Origin: Candidatus Mediterraneibacter avicola
GTDB lineage: Bacteria; Bacillota; Clostridia; Lachnospirales; Lachnospiraceae
Assembly: GCA_019115385.1 (NCBI GenBank)
Contig: DXDR01000025.1
Location: forward strand, 43,888 to 107,887
Direction: 5' to 3'
Length of the DNA: 64,000 bases
In this document: positions 56,156 to 64,000 of the stretch, in pieces
How positions within the stretch are numbered: the stretch's first letter is position 1
Layout of the letters: every line of letters starts with the position of its first letter
Position numbers and translations under genes: made by a program
The notes under the pieces: generated by a model
What the model saw: the letters and a program-made list of their open reading frames with translations, nothing else
Told to the model about the DNA's origin: nothing
The model's database searches: none

Positions 56156-56190
56156 AATGAGGAAGGAGGAAATTTCCTGCCTTTCCCATT
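56156..56190 (-). terminator. Possible terminator after the FGGY kinase gene
   Basis: AATG-GGAAAGGCAGGAAA pairs imperfectly with TTTCCTCCTTCC-CATT on the minus strand, then ATTCTTCTGAAATATTT. It lies 15 bp past the stop codon. Confidence 0.45.
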
Positions 56191-56204
56191 ATGTATGTCA
56201 GCGG

Positions 56205-57809
56205 TTAGATCTGAACATCTACGGCCGCTCTCTCGATCGCAAGGCCCTTTCTGTAGTTCTCCATGAACTTCTCGTACCCTTCTACATCTTCCGGCACCGG
56301 ATCCATTCCTGAACCTGCTGCGTCGTGGAATACCTTGTTGTCAAGGTAGTCCGTCAGGCACTCACCGTCTGCTTTGTTTACCATGTAATCAGCCAGAAGA
56401 GCGATTCCCCATGCGCCGCCTTCTCCTGCTGTCTCCATGACATAAACCGGAGTGTCGATCGCGCCTGCCAGGATTCTCTGTCCAACGCCTTTTGTCTTGA
56501 ACAGACCGCCGTGTCCCAGCATCTTGTCCAGTTTTACGTGCTCTTTCTTAAGAAGGATATCCATACCTGTCTTAAGGGCGCCAAGAGAGGTGTACAGGTG
56601 AACTCTCATAAAGTTAGCCAGGTTGAACTTACTCTCAGGTGAGCGGACAAAGAGCGGACGTCCCTCCTCAAATCCTGTGATGTGCTCTCCTGAGAAGTAA
56701 TTGTATGCAAGAAGTCCGCCGCAGTCAGCGTCTCCCTCAAGAGCCTTGTTATACAGGGTTGAGAAGATTTTATTCATATCAGGCTCAATTCCCAGGCACT
56801 CTGTATATTCTTTGAAAAGACCTACCCATGCGTTCAGGTCTGATGTACAGTTGTTGCAGTGGACCATAGCAACCAGGTCTCCTGACGGAGTCGTAACAAG
56901 GTCGATCTCCTCGTACGGTTTTGTCAGATCTTTCTCAAGAACTGCCATGGCAAATACACTGGTTCCTGCAGATACATTACCTGTTCTTACAGCAACGCTG
57001 TTTGTAGCTGTCATTCCGGTTCCGGCGTCACCTTCCGGCGGGCAGAGCGGAATGCCTGCTTCCAGGGTTCCTGTTGTGTCAAGGAGTTTTGCTCCTTCCT
57101 CTGTCAGATATCCTGCGTTTTCTCCTGCAAGCAGAGATTTCGGCAGGATTTCTTTTAATTTCCACGGATATCCCTTATCGGCTACAAGAGCGTCAAATTT
57201 TTCGATCATAGCGCTGTCGTAATCTTTTGCTTTCACATCCATGGGGAACATACCGGAAGCGTCACCATTTCCAAGCACCTTCTCGCCTGTCAGTTTCCAG
57301 TGGATGTATCCTGCCAGTGTGGTGATGAAACGAACGTCTTTGACATGCTCCTCTCCGTTTAAGACCGCCTGGTAAAGATGCGCGATGCTCCAGCGCTGCG
57401 GGATATGGTACTGGAACAGCTCGGAAAGCTTTTCAGATGCCTCTCCTGTAATTGTGTTTCTCCATGTACGGAAGGGAACGAGCATATCCCCTTTCTCGTC
57501 AAATGCCAGATATCCGTGCATCATAGCACTGAATCCGATTCCGGCAAGCTTTGTGAGCTTCTCACCGTATTTTTTCTCTACATCTTTCGCCAGATCCTGG
57601 TAACATCCCTGGAGTCCGTTCCAGATATCCTCTTCACTGTAGGTCCAGATGTGATCCACATATCTGTTCTCCCAGTCATAGGTTCCGGAAGCAATGGGAG
57701 CCTTGTCCACGTCGATCAGCACCGCTTTGATCCTGGTTGAACCAAACTCGATTCCAAGACATGCCTTTCCTGTGCTGATGGCTTCTTTGATCTCTTCAAT
57801 ACTGCGCAT
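56205..57809 (-). CDS. FGGY-family carbohydrate kinase, likely ribulokinase of the arabinose pathway
   Basis: 534 residues. Two actin-like domains of the FGGY fold: N-terminal [17 protein letters not shown] (phosphate 1 loop, 17-33), [36 protein letters not shown]-terminal [13 protein letters not shown] and [22 protein letters not shown] and [18 protein letters not shown]. The ara context lacks any other kinase, so phosphorylation of L-ribulose is the inferred role, although the sequence is nearer to xylulokinase-like FGGY proteins than to classical AraB. It lies downstream of ddh with a 99-bp gap. Confidence 0.82.
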   Translation of the reverse strand: MRSIEEIKEAISTGKACLGIEFGSTRIKAVLIDVDKAPIASGTYDWENRYVDHIWTYSEEDIWNGLQGCYQDLAKDVEKKYGEKLTKLAGIGFSAMMHGYLAFDEKGDMLVPFRTWRNTITGEASEKLSELFQYHIPQRWSIAHLYQAVLNGEEHVKDVRFITTLAGYIHWKLTGEKVLGNGDASGMFPMDVKAKDYDSAMIEKFDALVADKGYPWKLKEILPKSLLAGENAGYLTEEGAKLLDTTGTLEAGIPLCPPEGDAGTGMTATNSVAVRTGNVSAGTSVFAMAVLEKDLTKPYEEIDLVTTPSGDLVAMVHCNNCTSDLNAWVGLFKEYTECLGIEPDMNKIFSTLYNKALEGDADCGGLLAYNYFSGEHITGFEEGRPLFVRSPESKFNLANFMRVHLYTSLGALKTGMDILLKKEHVKLDKMLGHGGLFKTKGVGQRILAGAIDTPVYVMETAGEGGAWGIALLADYMVNKADGECLTDYLDNKVFHDAAGSGMDPVPEDVEGYEKFMENYRKGLAIERAAVDVQI

Positions 57810-57864
57810 CTTTGTTTCCTCCTTTTTTCTTCCTGCTCCTGGCAGATTTTATATTCCCGCCGGC

Positions 57865-57886
57865 GCAGGCAGCTTTGCCTGCCTGC
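57865..57886 (-). other. Hairpin between ddh and the kinase gene
   Basis: GCAGGCA and TGCCTGC (57865-57886) form a stem-loop without a T-run in the 99-bp gap, possibly an mRNA processing site. Confidence 0.35.
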
Positions 57887-57908
57887 ATCCGAAGGGCAGA
57901 CGCCGCTT

Positions 57909-58895
57909 CTACAGCATCATTTTTCTTAATTCTTCCCCGCTCTTTTCACTCAGATAAGCCGGTGCGATATCAAATACAGTTTTGCATCCAGACACGCCTT
58001 CCTGAGAAAGCCTGCAGGCTGCTCTTGCATATGCCACAAGGACAGATGAAGTAAACTCCGGATTGGAGTCCAGCTTCAGGCTGTACTCGATCAGATGGCT
58101 GTTTTCTCCGTCCCATCCCGTCTTTCCGCTTCGTAATACAAAACCGCCGTGGGGAATGCCGCTGTGGTTTTTCTGCAGTTCCTCTTCGCTGATAAAGTGT
58201 ACGGTAGTGTCGTAATCTGCGAAATAATTCGGCATGGTCCTGATCTCTTCCTCAACCTTCGCCGCATCCGCGCCTTCCTCCAACACGACGAAGCATTCTC
58301 TTGTATGCTTTTCTCTTGTTGAAAGTTCAGGATTTTCTCCCGCGCGGACCGCCTCAAGGGCCGACTCCACAGGAATCGTATACTGTCTGGCGTCCTTTAC
58401 GCCCGCCACCCGGCGGACAGCGTCAGAATGACCCTGGCTGACACCTTTTCCCCAGAATGTATAATCCTTTCCGTCTGGGAGGATGGCGTTGGCATAAAGT
58501 CTGTTCAGAGAGAACATGCCCGGATCCCAGCCTACGGAAATAATGCCTATTTTTCCGCCTTCTTTTGCAGCTGCGTCTACATTTGCAAAATGCTCCGGGA
58601 TCCTCGCATGGGTGTCAAAGCTGTCAATGACATTGAACATCCTGGCAAGCGCCGGCGTCTGCTCCGGAAGATCCGTAGCGCTGCCGCCGCAGAGGATCAT
58701 TACGTCGATCTTATCTTTCCACTCTGCCGCGTCCGCGATCCGGCACACCGGCACACCCTCTGTGAGGATCTGCACGTCCTCTGGATTTCTGCGGGTAAAC
58801 ACTGCCGCAAGCGTCATGTCCGGGTTCTGTTTCACCGCGCACTCTACGCCTCTGCCGAGATTCCCATAGCCTGCAATACCAATTTTTATACTCAT
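57909..58895 (-). CDS. ddh: meso-Diaminopimelate D-dehydrogenase
   Basis: Reversibly aminates tetrahydrodipicolinate to meso-DAP with NADPH, a one-step branch of lysine and peptidoglycan synthesis. 328 residues, the usual length: Rossmann GIAGYGNLGRG (7-17), CGGSATDLPEQTPAL, VIDSFDTHARIPEHF, ISVGWDPGMFSLNRL and GKGVSQGHSDAVRRVAGVKDARQYTIP. It has its own promoter, despite lying between araA and the FGGY kinase in the arabinose cluster. The location is unexpected and may reflect insertion into the ara operon. Confidence 0.95.
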   Translation of the reverse strand: MSIKIGIAGYGNLGRGVECAVKQNPDMTLAAVFTRRNPEDVQILTEGVPVCRIADAAEWKDKIDVMILCGGSATDLPEQTPALARMFNVIDSFDTHARIPEHFANVDAAAKEGGKIGIISVGWDPGMFSLNRLYANAILPDGKDYTFWGKGVSQGHSDAVRRVAGVKDARQYTIPVESALEAVRAGENPELSTREKHTRECFVVLEEGADAAKVEEEIRTMPNYFADYDTTVHFISEEELQKNHSGIPHGGFVLRSGKTGWDGENSHLIEYSLKLDSNPEFTSSVLVAYARAACRLSQEGVSGCKTVFDIAPAYLSEKSGEELRKMML

Positions 58896-58954
58896 ATTTT
58901 TTACTCCTTTTCCGACTTTTTATATCTTTTTATATGACTGCGTGCCATACAGTC

Positions 58955-58983
58955 ATTATACCGTCGGATCAGCGGGTTGTAAA
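58955..58983 (-). promoter_or_regulatory. Candidate promoter of ddh
   Basis: Minus strand TTTACA (58978-58983), 17-bp spacer, TATAAT (58955-58960), inside the araA-ddh gap. A GACTG/CAGTC hairpin lies in the leader. Confidence 0.65.
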
Positions 58984-59015
58984 GCAGACAGCGGCAAGCT
59001 GCCGCTGCTGTCTGC
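58984..59015 (-). terminator. Hairpin after araA, probable terminator
   Basis: GCAGACAG...CTGTCTGC with inner CGGCA/TGCCG; on the minus strand TTTACAAC follows. Immediately precedes the ddh promoter, so it would separate araA from ddh. Confidence 0.5.
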
Positions 59016-59053
59016 TGCTATAGCTGCTGTTCAGGCCCGATCATAATACGAAT

Positions 59054-60553
59054 CTATTTCCTGAATGCAATGCTGTTCCATCTCAGTTCGTTCTTCAGAT
59101 TGCGGATCGTCGTATCCTTGTCAATATAAACAGCCTCGATACCCATAGCTGCCGCCCAGTCTCCCATCTGCTCGGACGTCAGGTCGTAGGAGAATGCCGT
59201 GTGGTGCGCGCCGCCGCAGAGGATCCACGCCTCAGCGCCTGTCTGCAGGTTCGGCTCCGGCGTCCAGAATGCCGTCGCAACCGGAAGCTTCGGCATGGGC
59301 TTCTCTGTCTTCTTGCAGTTAACATCATTGATGATCAGACGGAACCTGTCGCCCAGGTCGATCAGGGATGTTGCGACCGCCGGTCCTTCTTTCGCCGTGA
59401 ATACCAGTCTTGCCGGATCTTCTCTGTCGCCCATGGAAAGCGGATTTACCTTGATGCTGATGGGTCCGTCGGATATGGTCGGGCACACCTCAAGCATATG
59501 GGCCTGAAGGATACCTTCTTTGCCCGGCACCAGATTGTATGTATAGTCTTCCATAAAGGATGTTCCTTTTGCATCCTTCATGCCCTGTGTCATGATCTTC
59601 ATAATGCGGACCATAGCTGCTGTCTTCCAGTCTCCCTCGCCGCCGAAGCCGTAGCCCTTCTGCATCAGTCTCTGGATAGCAAGTCCCGGAAGCTGCTTTA
59701 AGCTGCCCAGATCGCCGAAGTGTGTAACGATCGCCTGATAATCTTTCTCCTCCAGGAAGCGCTCGAATCCGATCTCGATCTGTGCCTGTACTGCCACATG
59801 TTTTCTGAATTCATCCGCATCTCTTCCTTCAAGAAGGATCTCGTATGTGTCATAATACTCGTCAACCAGCGCCTTTACATCGCTCTCGCTGACTGCCTCA
59901 ACCGCCTCTGCGATCTCGTTGACCGGATATGCGTCGATCTCCCAGCCAAACTTGATCTGAGCCTCTACCTTGTCGCCTTCTGTTACGGCAACATTTCTCA
60001 TGTTATCTGCGATTCTCATAACACGCACGTGGCTGCTCTCAATGATCCCCACTGCCGTGCGCATCCAGGATGCGATCTTCTTCAGCACGTTCTCATCTGT
60101 CCAGTGCCCTACAACAATCTTGCGCTCGATACCCAGCCGGCTGAAGATGTGGCCGTACTCGCGGTCTCCGTGAGCGGACTGGTTCTCGTTCATAAAGTCC
60201 ATGTCAATGGTGTCATAAGGAATTTCCTGGTTGAACTGTGTGTGCAGGTGGAGCAGCGGCTTTCTGTACTCCTGAAGTCCCAGGATCCAGGATTTTGCCG
60301 GTGAAAATGTGTGCATCCATGTAATAACGCCTGCACAGTTCTCATCCATATTTGCCTCGTTGAATGTCTTTCTGATCAGTTCGTTTGTGATCAGGGTCGG
60401 CTTCCAGACCACTTCGTAGGGAAGGATCCCGGACTCGTTGATTTTCTCCACAATGATCTTAGAATGCTCTGCAACGTGTGCAAGACACTCATCTCCGTAT
60501 AAGTCCTGTGATCCTGTGCAGAACCAGAATTTGTAGTCTTTTTTTCTGAGCAT
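59054..60553 (-). CDS. araA: L-arabinose isomerase
   Basis: Interconverts L-arabinose and L-ribulose with Mn2+. 499 residues, full length: FWFCTGSQDLYGDECL at the N-terminus, GVITWMHTFSPAKSWI, HLHTQFNQEIPYDTIDMDFMNENQSAHGDREYG, GYGFGGEGDWKTAAMVRIM (with a catalytic Glu), FMEDYTYNLVPGKEGILQAHMLEVCPTI and CGGAHHTAFS. It follows araD by 26 bp. RBS AGGAGGTAAG. Confidence 0.97.
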   Translation of the reverse strand: MLRKKDYKFWFCTGSQDLYGDECLAHVAEHSKIIVEKINESGILPYEVVWKPTLITNELIRKTFNEANMDENCAGVITWMHTFSPAKSWILGLQEYRKPLLHLHTQFNQEIPYDTIDMDFMNENQSAHGDREYGHIFSRLGIERKIVVGHWTDENVLKKIASWMRTAVGIIESSHVRVMRIADNMRNVAVTEGDKVEAQIKFGWEIDAYPVNEIAEAVEAVSESDVKALVDEYYDTYEILLEGRDADEFRKHVAVQAQIEIGFERFLEEKDYQAIVTHFGDLGSLKQLPGLAIQRLMQKGYGFGGEGDWKTAAMVRIMKIMTQGMKDAKGTSFMEDYTYNLVPGKEGILQAHMLEVCPTISDGPISIKVNPLSMGDREDPARLVFTAKEGPAVATSLIDLGDRFRLIINDVNCKKTEKPMPKLPVATAFWTPEPNLQTGAEAWILCGGAHHTAFSYDLTSEQMGDWAAAMGIEAVYIDKDTTIRNLKNELRWNSIAFRK

Positions 60554-60579
60554 ATTTCTTACCTCCTGTTATTTGCTTT

Positions 60580-61278
60580 TTAATTGTTCTGTCCGTAGTA
60601 TGCGTTTGCGCCGTGTTTTCTGTAATAGTGTTTATCCTGAAGTTCCTGGGGAGCCGGTGTCACATGCGGGTTGATCATCTCGCATCTTGCCGCCATCTTT
60701 GCCACTTCCTCAGCGACAACTGCATTGTGGACCGCTTCATGCGCGTCTTTGCCCCATGTAAATACGCCGTGGTTCTTGCACAGCACTGCCGGCACTGCGA
60801 CTGGATCTTTCTTTCTCGCCTCGAACTCGTCTGCGATCAGAACGCCCGTATTTTTCTCATATGCTTCTTCAATCTCATCTTTTGTCAGGTTGCGCACGCA
60901 GGGAATCTCACCGTAAATGTAATCTGCGTGTGTTGTCCCGTAGCACGGGATGTCGCGGCCTGCCTGAGCCCAGCTTGTGGCCCATGCGGAGTGTGTGTGG
61001 ACAACGCCGCCGATATCTTTAAAGCGGTTGTACAGTACAAGATGCGTCGGCGTATCAGAAGACGGATTGTATCTTCCCTCTACCTTGTTGCCCTGAAGAT
61101 CCATGACAACCATATCCTCCGGTTTGAGAAGATCATACTCCACACCGCTCGGCTTGATGACAAAGAGTCCTGACTCTCTGTCGATCCCGCTTACATTTCC
61201 CCATGTAAATGTTACAAGATTGTACTTGGGGAGCAGCATGTTTGCCTCATACACTTCTTTTTTTAATTGTTCCAGCAT
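60580..61278 (-). CDS. araD: L-ribulose-5-phosphate 4-epimerase
   Basis: Converts L-ribulose 5-phosphate to D-xylulose 5-phosphate. 232 residues of the class II aldolase fold: [25 protein letters not shown] (N-terminal phosphate site), [16 protein letters not shown] with the zinc His pair (about 95-97), [16 protein letters not shown], and [23 protein letters not shown] with the third zinc His. RBS AAAGGAG. It begins 79 bp after araR, across a terminator-like hairpin. Confidence 0.96.
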   Translation of the reverse strand: MLEQLKKEVYEANMLLPKYNLVTFTWGNVSGIDRESGLFVIKPSGVEYDLLKPEDMVVMDLQGNKVEGRYNPSSDTPTHLVLYNRFKDIGGVVHTHSAWATSWAQAGRDIPCYGTTHADYIYGEIPCVRNLTKDEIEEAYEKNTGVLIADEFEARKKDPVAVPAVLCKNHGVFTWGKDAHEAVHNAVVAEEVAKMAARCEMINPHVTPAPQELQDKHYYRKHGANAYYGQNN

Positions 61279-61301
61279 AATTTTATCTCCTTTCTATTTT
61301 T

Positions 61302-61326
61302 AAACACCGTTCCTTTTCCGGTGTTT
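61302..61326. terminator. Hairpin between araR and araD
   Basis: AAACACCG/CGGTGTTT with a 9-nt loop and A/T-rich flanks on both sides (TTTTTATC on plus, TAAAAATAG on minus). As no other promoter is evident for araD, read-through of it from araR would be a control point. Confidence 0.6.
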
Positions 61327-61357
61327 TTATCAAAAATCTTTTCTGCATTCTGCGGCT

Positions 61358-62440
61358 TCACGATATCTCGCTTATCACCCGGACGGAATTACGCATCACA
61401 AGTTCCGGTTCGAACTCCTCAGTCTCCATTTCCTGGTTTCTGCAGATCTTTGCGACCATGCGCTCTGCAGCCGCACGTCCCAGTTCCTCCACCGGATTAC
61501 GGACAGATGTGAGGGGAACGCTGCAGAACTGAGCCAGACTTGAATTATCAATCCCCACGATAGAGATGTCTCTCGGAACCCGAAGCCCCGCTTTTTCCAG
61601 AATCCCCACCAGATGGTTTGCGATCTCATCGTTGTAGCATACACAGGCCGTACAGCCCTTCAGCCGTTTGAGTATGCGTCCTGCCTCTTCCTCTATATCC
61701 CGGATCTCCTCTGAGTCCATCCATGTGATCTTGCTGCCGCGCACCTTGATGTCCCGCTCCATCAGAGCATCCGTATATCCGGCGTAGCGGAGATGCCCCT
61801 GTCCGTCGTCTGCCTTAAAGATGCCTCCCACCCGCGTGTGACCGCAGTCCAGAAGATGTTTTGCGGCAGCATATCCGGCTTTTCTGTCATTCAGACTGAT
61901 ATGCGGAATGTCAAGTTCGCTGTAAAAGCTGTTGATAAACAGAACCGGAATCCCTGATTTCTCAAGACTTTCGTACAGTTCCAGATTTGGACTGGGAAGT
62001 CCGCTTTTTACCGTCTCCGCGATCAGACCGTCAATGGACTGCGACTGAAGGAACTCTTTTAAAAACATCCTCTCCCGCTCCACTGTATTATTGGTCACAG
62101 AAAGCTGAAGCGTACAGCCCTCCCTGGAAAACACAGATTCAATCCCCCTTATGATAGAAGGAAAAATGTAGGTGTCCACATAGGTTGGCATCACCGCGAT
62201 CCGAATCTCCCTTTTCTCACGGCGTCTCCGGTTGACAGCCACATAGGTGCCGCTTCCCCGTCTGCCTTCGACCGTCCCTTTCTCCGCCAGGACTTCCAGA
62301 GCTCTGCGGACCGTCTGACGGCTGACCTGAAACTGTTCCATCAGATCCTTTTCAGAAGGAAGCCGGTCGCCGTAGCTCAAATTTCCGCTTTCAATCTCGT
62401 CAAGTACCCAGAATACGACTGTCTCATATTTTTTCTGCAT
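61358..62440 (-). CDS. araR: AraR-type GntR/LacI transcriptional regulator of arabinose genes
   Basis: 360 residues: N-terminal GntR winged helix (about 1-70, GDRLPSEKDLMEQFQVSRQTVRRALEVLAEKGTVEGRRGSGTYV) fused to a LacI-type sugar-binding domain (about 80-350, FPSIIRGIESVF, GLIAETVKS, HISLNDRKAGYAAAKHLLDCGHTRVGGI, CYNDEIANHLVGIL, DISIVGIDNSSLAQ). This architecture is that of AraR, which represses arabinose genes until L-arabinose binds. First gene of the ara run. RBS AAAGGAGATC. Confidence 0.93.
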   Translation of the reverse strand: MQKKYETVVFWVLDEIESGNLSYGDRLPSEKDLMEQFQVSRQTVRRALEVLAEKGTVEGRRGSGTYVAVNRRRREKREIRIAVMPTYVDTYIFPSIIRGIESVFSREGCTLQLSVTNNTVERERMFLKEFLQSQSIDGLIAETVKSGLPSPNLELYESLEKSGIPVLFINSFYSELDIPHISLNDRKAGYAAAKHLLDCGHTRVGGIFKADDGQGHLRYAGYTDALMERDIKVRGSKITWMDSEEIRDIEEEAGRILKRLKGCTACVCYNDEIANHLVGILEKAGLRVPRDISIVGIDNSSLAQFCSVPLTSVRNPVEELGRAAAERMVAKICRNQEMETEEFEPELVMRNSVRVISEIS

Positions 62441-62490
62441 TTCCGGATCTCCTTTCCCTTCTGCAAAGAAGATTTTCTGTTTACTATTAC

Positions 62491-62519
62491 ACTATATAAC
62501 AAAACAACTTTCAATACAA
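62491..62519 (-). promoter_or_regulatory. Candidate promoter of araR
   Basis: Minus strand TTGTAT (62514-62519), 17-bp spacer, TATAGT (62491-62496). TTGTATTG here recurs within the hairpin at 62564-62608; no canonical AraR palindrome was found. Confidence 0.5.
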
Positions 62520-62563
62520 TTCGCAGTATTTATAAAATTTTTTTCAGATTTTTGGAGAAAAAT

Positions 62564-62608
62564 AAAAAGTTGTATTGCTTTTTTATTCGAAAAGCAATAC
62601 AACTTTTT
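62564..62608. terminator. Perfect bidirectional terminator upstream of araR
   Basis: 19-bp perfect stem AAAAAGTTGTATTGCTTTT with a 7-nt loop and T-runs on both strands (TTTTTTT at 62604-62610 on plus). It isolates the ara cluster from the degraded region beyond. Confidence 0.85.
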
Positions 62609-62763
62609 TTAATTCTTCTTATTTGTCTGTCAGAGCGATTCAGTTTTGCGGAAAGCTGCGCCTGTGTTATATGAGAGTTTTCTTCTATTGCTGATAATAC
62701 TTCTATATACCGCCTCTCTGACAGCCGCTTTAGGAAGAGGATAAGTCTCAATTCTGGTAACAT
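62609..62763 (-). pseudogene. Winged-helix gene remnant
   Basis: A minus-strand reading of about 50 codons gives LSERRYIEVLSAIEENSHITQAQL-like text followed by SAKLNRSDRQIRRIKKS, a helix-turn-helix of the kind found at the C-terminus of AlbA_2/ATP-binding regulators. It then runs straight into the terminator stem, so the wing is missing. It starts at ATG 62763 with no obvious RBS. Best read as a truncated remnant, not a functional gene. Confidence 0.4.
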
Positions 62764-62771
62764 AATCGTAA

Positions 62772-62957
62772 GATATCATTGCAGCACGTAACTCATATAG
62801 ACTCGATAAATGTCTCTATGAGCCGCTTACAATCTCAATCGCATCCTCCTTTAACTGTATCAGTTCCTTTGAGAAAGAACTAAAAGCGATTGATAAAGCA
62901 ATCCTTCGAACAGTTCAGGGCTTAAACCCTGACGAGTACACGGTACTGAATTCCTAA
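62772..62957 (+). pseudogene. IS110-family transposase fragment
   Basis: The plus strand is open for 61 codons without a good start. Its second half reads SFEKELKAIDKAILRTV then QGLNPDEYTVLNS, which resembles the region just before the IPGIG motif of IS110-type transposases; the sequence stops (TAA 62955-62957) exactly where that motif would follow. Catalytic DEDD and serine domains are absent. Recognised by pattern only; a protein search would be needed to be sure of the family. Confidence 0.45.
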
Positions 62958-63062
62958 CTTACGCCTTTTTTGAAAAATAAGTCGTAGGTCTATTAAGGTT
63001 ACCCTTTTGTATGAAAATCTTTTTAAAATAAATCTTGACTATTTACCAAATTGCTTATAGAA

Positions 63063-63099
63063 AAGGCGGCAGGGCAGGTTATGCGCCTACCTTGCCGCC
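63063..63099 (-). terminator. Intrinsic terminator of the Cna-B surface protein gene
   Basis: AGGCGGCA/TGCCGCCT with an inner imperfect AGG/CCT extension; on the minus strand TTTTCTAT follows, 8 bp after the stop. Confidence 0.75.
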
Positions 63100-63106
63100 T
63101 CTTTCC

Positions 63107-64000
63107 TTATTTCATGTGCTTTCCGCGATACCGCTTCTTTTTCCCAATGATCAGTGTTGCAGTCAGGCCTGTGCCGGATATTGCCAGAAGAGCTACCCAC
63201 AAGGCCAGATTAGTTGTGTCTCCGGTCTGCGGGGTATCATCCTTCGGCGTATCCGGGATGTCCGGCGTGTGGCTGTTGCTGATAACAAAGCCTGTTTCCG
63301 CACTGCCGCTGATCGCCGTATCATAGCCCTTCACTTCGATCTCCGCGATGGTATACACGATCTTTACGCCACCGGCGTACTCGTCCAGCTCATCGAAGCT
63401 GCCCGTCCAGTTATTTTCCTGATCCAGAATCAGCTCCCTGCCGGTATCCTTGCCATCCGCATACAGCTTCACGGTGATGGAGTCCGGACGGATACCGTCT
63501 GCATCGTCCTTATCCTGCCAATTCTTCGTGACAGGGATATTGATCTGCCCCGGCGTATAGTGGTTGGTCACATCCATGCCGTCCACCTCGGATTGGTAGC
63601 CGGGAACCACATCCTCTGTAATGGTGTAGCGGATCTCGCTACCGTTTTCGTACTTCGGAAGGTTCGTAAAGTTCCACTTCCAGCCGTCGTCCGCAGTAAC
63701 GGTCACAACCTGTACCTGCTCGCCGTTGGCGTAGAGGCGAATGGTGATGGAATCCGGGCGTTTCCCGTCCTGATTTTCGGCATCGTCCCACGTCTTGGAG
63801 CCGGAGAGGCTGATTTCCTCCGGTGTATGGCTGTTGGTAATCACAAAGCCTGTAGAGGCGTCGCCGGTAATGACACTGTCATATCCTTTCACTGAAACTT
63901 CCTCAACGGTGTAGACGATCTTCTGGCCGTCCTTGTACTCGTCCAGATCGGTGAAAATGCCCATCCAGCGGTTTTCCTTACTCAGGGTCAGGGTTTTCCC
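63107..64000 (-). CDS. Cna B-type repeat surface protein with sortase signal, C-terminal part
   Basis: Partial; the reading frame is open to the right edge of the window (ATG 63964 is internal). The visible 297 codons hold tandem Cna-B domains of about 80-90 residues, each built on a KTWDDAENQDGKRPDSITIRL-type opening (ITVKLYADG), a YTITEDVVPGY-type middle and an ending VTNHYTPG or ITNSHTP. The C-terminus is a cell-wall sorting signal: TPQTGD, a hydrophobic stretch (about 22 residues) and a KKKRYRGKHMK tail, an LPxTG variant. Such proteins are adhesins or pilins held together by isopeptide bonds. Adjacent mobile-element debris suggests an acquired region. Confidence 0.85.
   Translation of the reverse strand, partial: GKTLTLSKENRWMGIFTDLDEYKDGQKIVYTVEEVSVKGYDSVITGDASTGFVITNSHTPEEISLSGSKTWDDAENQDGKRPDSITIRLYANGEQVQVVTVTADDGWKWNFTNLPKYENGSEIRYTITEDVVPGYQSEVDGMDVTNHYTPGQINIPVTKNWQDKDDADGIRPDSITVKLYADGKDTGRELILDQENNWTGSFDELDEYAGGVKIVYTIAEIEVKGYDTAISGSAETGFVISNSHTPDIPDTPKDDTPQTGDTTNLALWVALLAISGTGLTATLIIGKKKRYRGKHMK

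Noticed and set aside
63035..63895. 286-codon plus-strand frame over the Cna-B gene
   Set aside because: Periodicity comes from the Cna-B repeats; no start signal or domain of its own.

Overview
The window reads as chromosomal DNA of an anaerobic, endospore-forming Firmicute, most likely a gut Lachnospiraceae (Clostridia). Evidence: AGGAGG-type ribosome binding sites throughout, TTGaca-17-TATAAT promoters, a Gram-positive T-box on thrS, short ProB without PUA, a FolB-FolK fusion, meso-diaminopimelate dehydrogenase, a LacI/GntR-controlled sugar cluster for each of two sugars, and two spore-cortex genes (sleC, pdaA). No rRNA, tRNA or CRISPR array was recognised. The genus is not assigned.

Layout. 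1-5.1 kb: 5' end of ftsH, a divergent DUF1846 gene, pyrG behind a candidate attenuator, and a convergent dus. 5.1-7.6 kb: an ABC exporter, then a 716-bp gene-free block made of three consecutive long imperfect palindromes, filling exactly the space between two convergent stop codons. 7.6-23.3 kb: thrS with its T-box, then a maltodextrin locus on the minus strand (malE, malF, malG, type I pullulanase, glycogen-debranching enzyme, neopullulanase-type GH13, oligo-1,6-glucosidase) divergent from a LacI regulator and a nitrilase-family gene. malF carries an in-frame TAA at codon 87. 23.4-28.6 kb: phoH, an HD protein, ppk1 and corA in one orientation. 28.8-35.8 kb: a DAACS symporter, proB, carA-carB with a structured leader. 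35.8-38.3 kb: a membrane-anchored transglutaminase-like protein and sleC. 38.4-45.2 kb: pyrH-frr-uppS-cdsA-dxr-rseP and a ClC antiporter. 45.3-48.7 kb: lrgAB divergent from aroF-aroB. 48.9-50.7 kb: a HAD phosphatase and pdaA. 50.8-55.9 kb: folC-folE-HD-folP-folBK plus two accessory genes. 56.2-62.4 kb: the arabinose cluster araR-araD-araA-(ddh)-FGGY kinase. 62.5-64 kb: remnants of a winged-helix gene and of an IS110-like transposase, then the 3' end of a Cna-B repeat, sortase-anchored surface protein that leaves the window.

How the genes work together. The maltodextrin locus imports oligosaccharides through MalEFG (no ATPase gene here, so a shared MsmX-type ATPase is inferred) and cuts alpha-1,6 and alpha-1,4 linkages inside the cell. 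The folate genes convert GTP to dihydropteroate and polyglutamate it. The arabinose genes convert L-arabinose to D-xylulose 5-phosphate. pyrG, carAB and pyrH serve pyrimidine supply. uppS, cdsA, dxr and rseP form the usual envelope/isoprenoid block.

Most notable observations: the triple-palindrome element (6844-7559), the malF nonsense codon, the near-identical promoter/start region shared by the DUF1846 gene and pyrG, the HD gene embedded in the folate operon, operator-like palindromes at aroF/lrgAB, and mobile-element debris at 62.5-63.1 kb.
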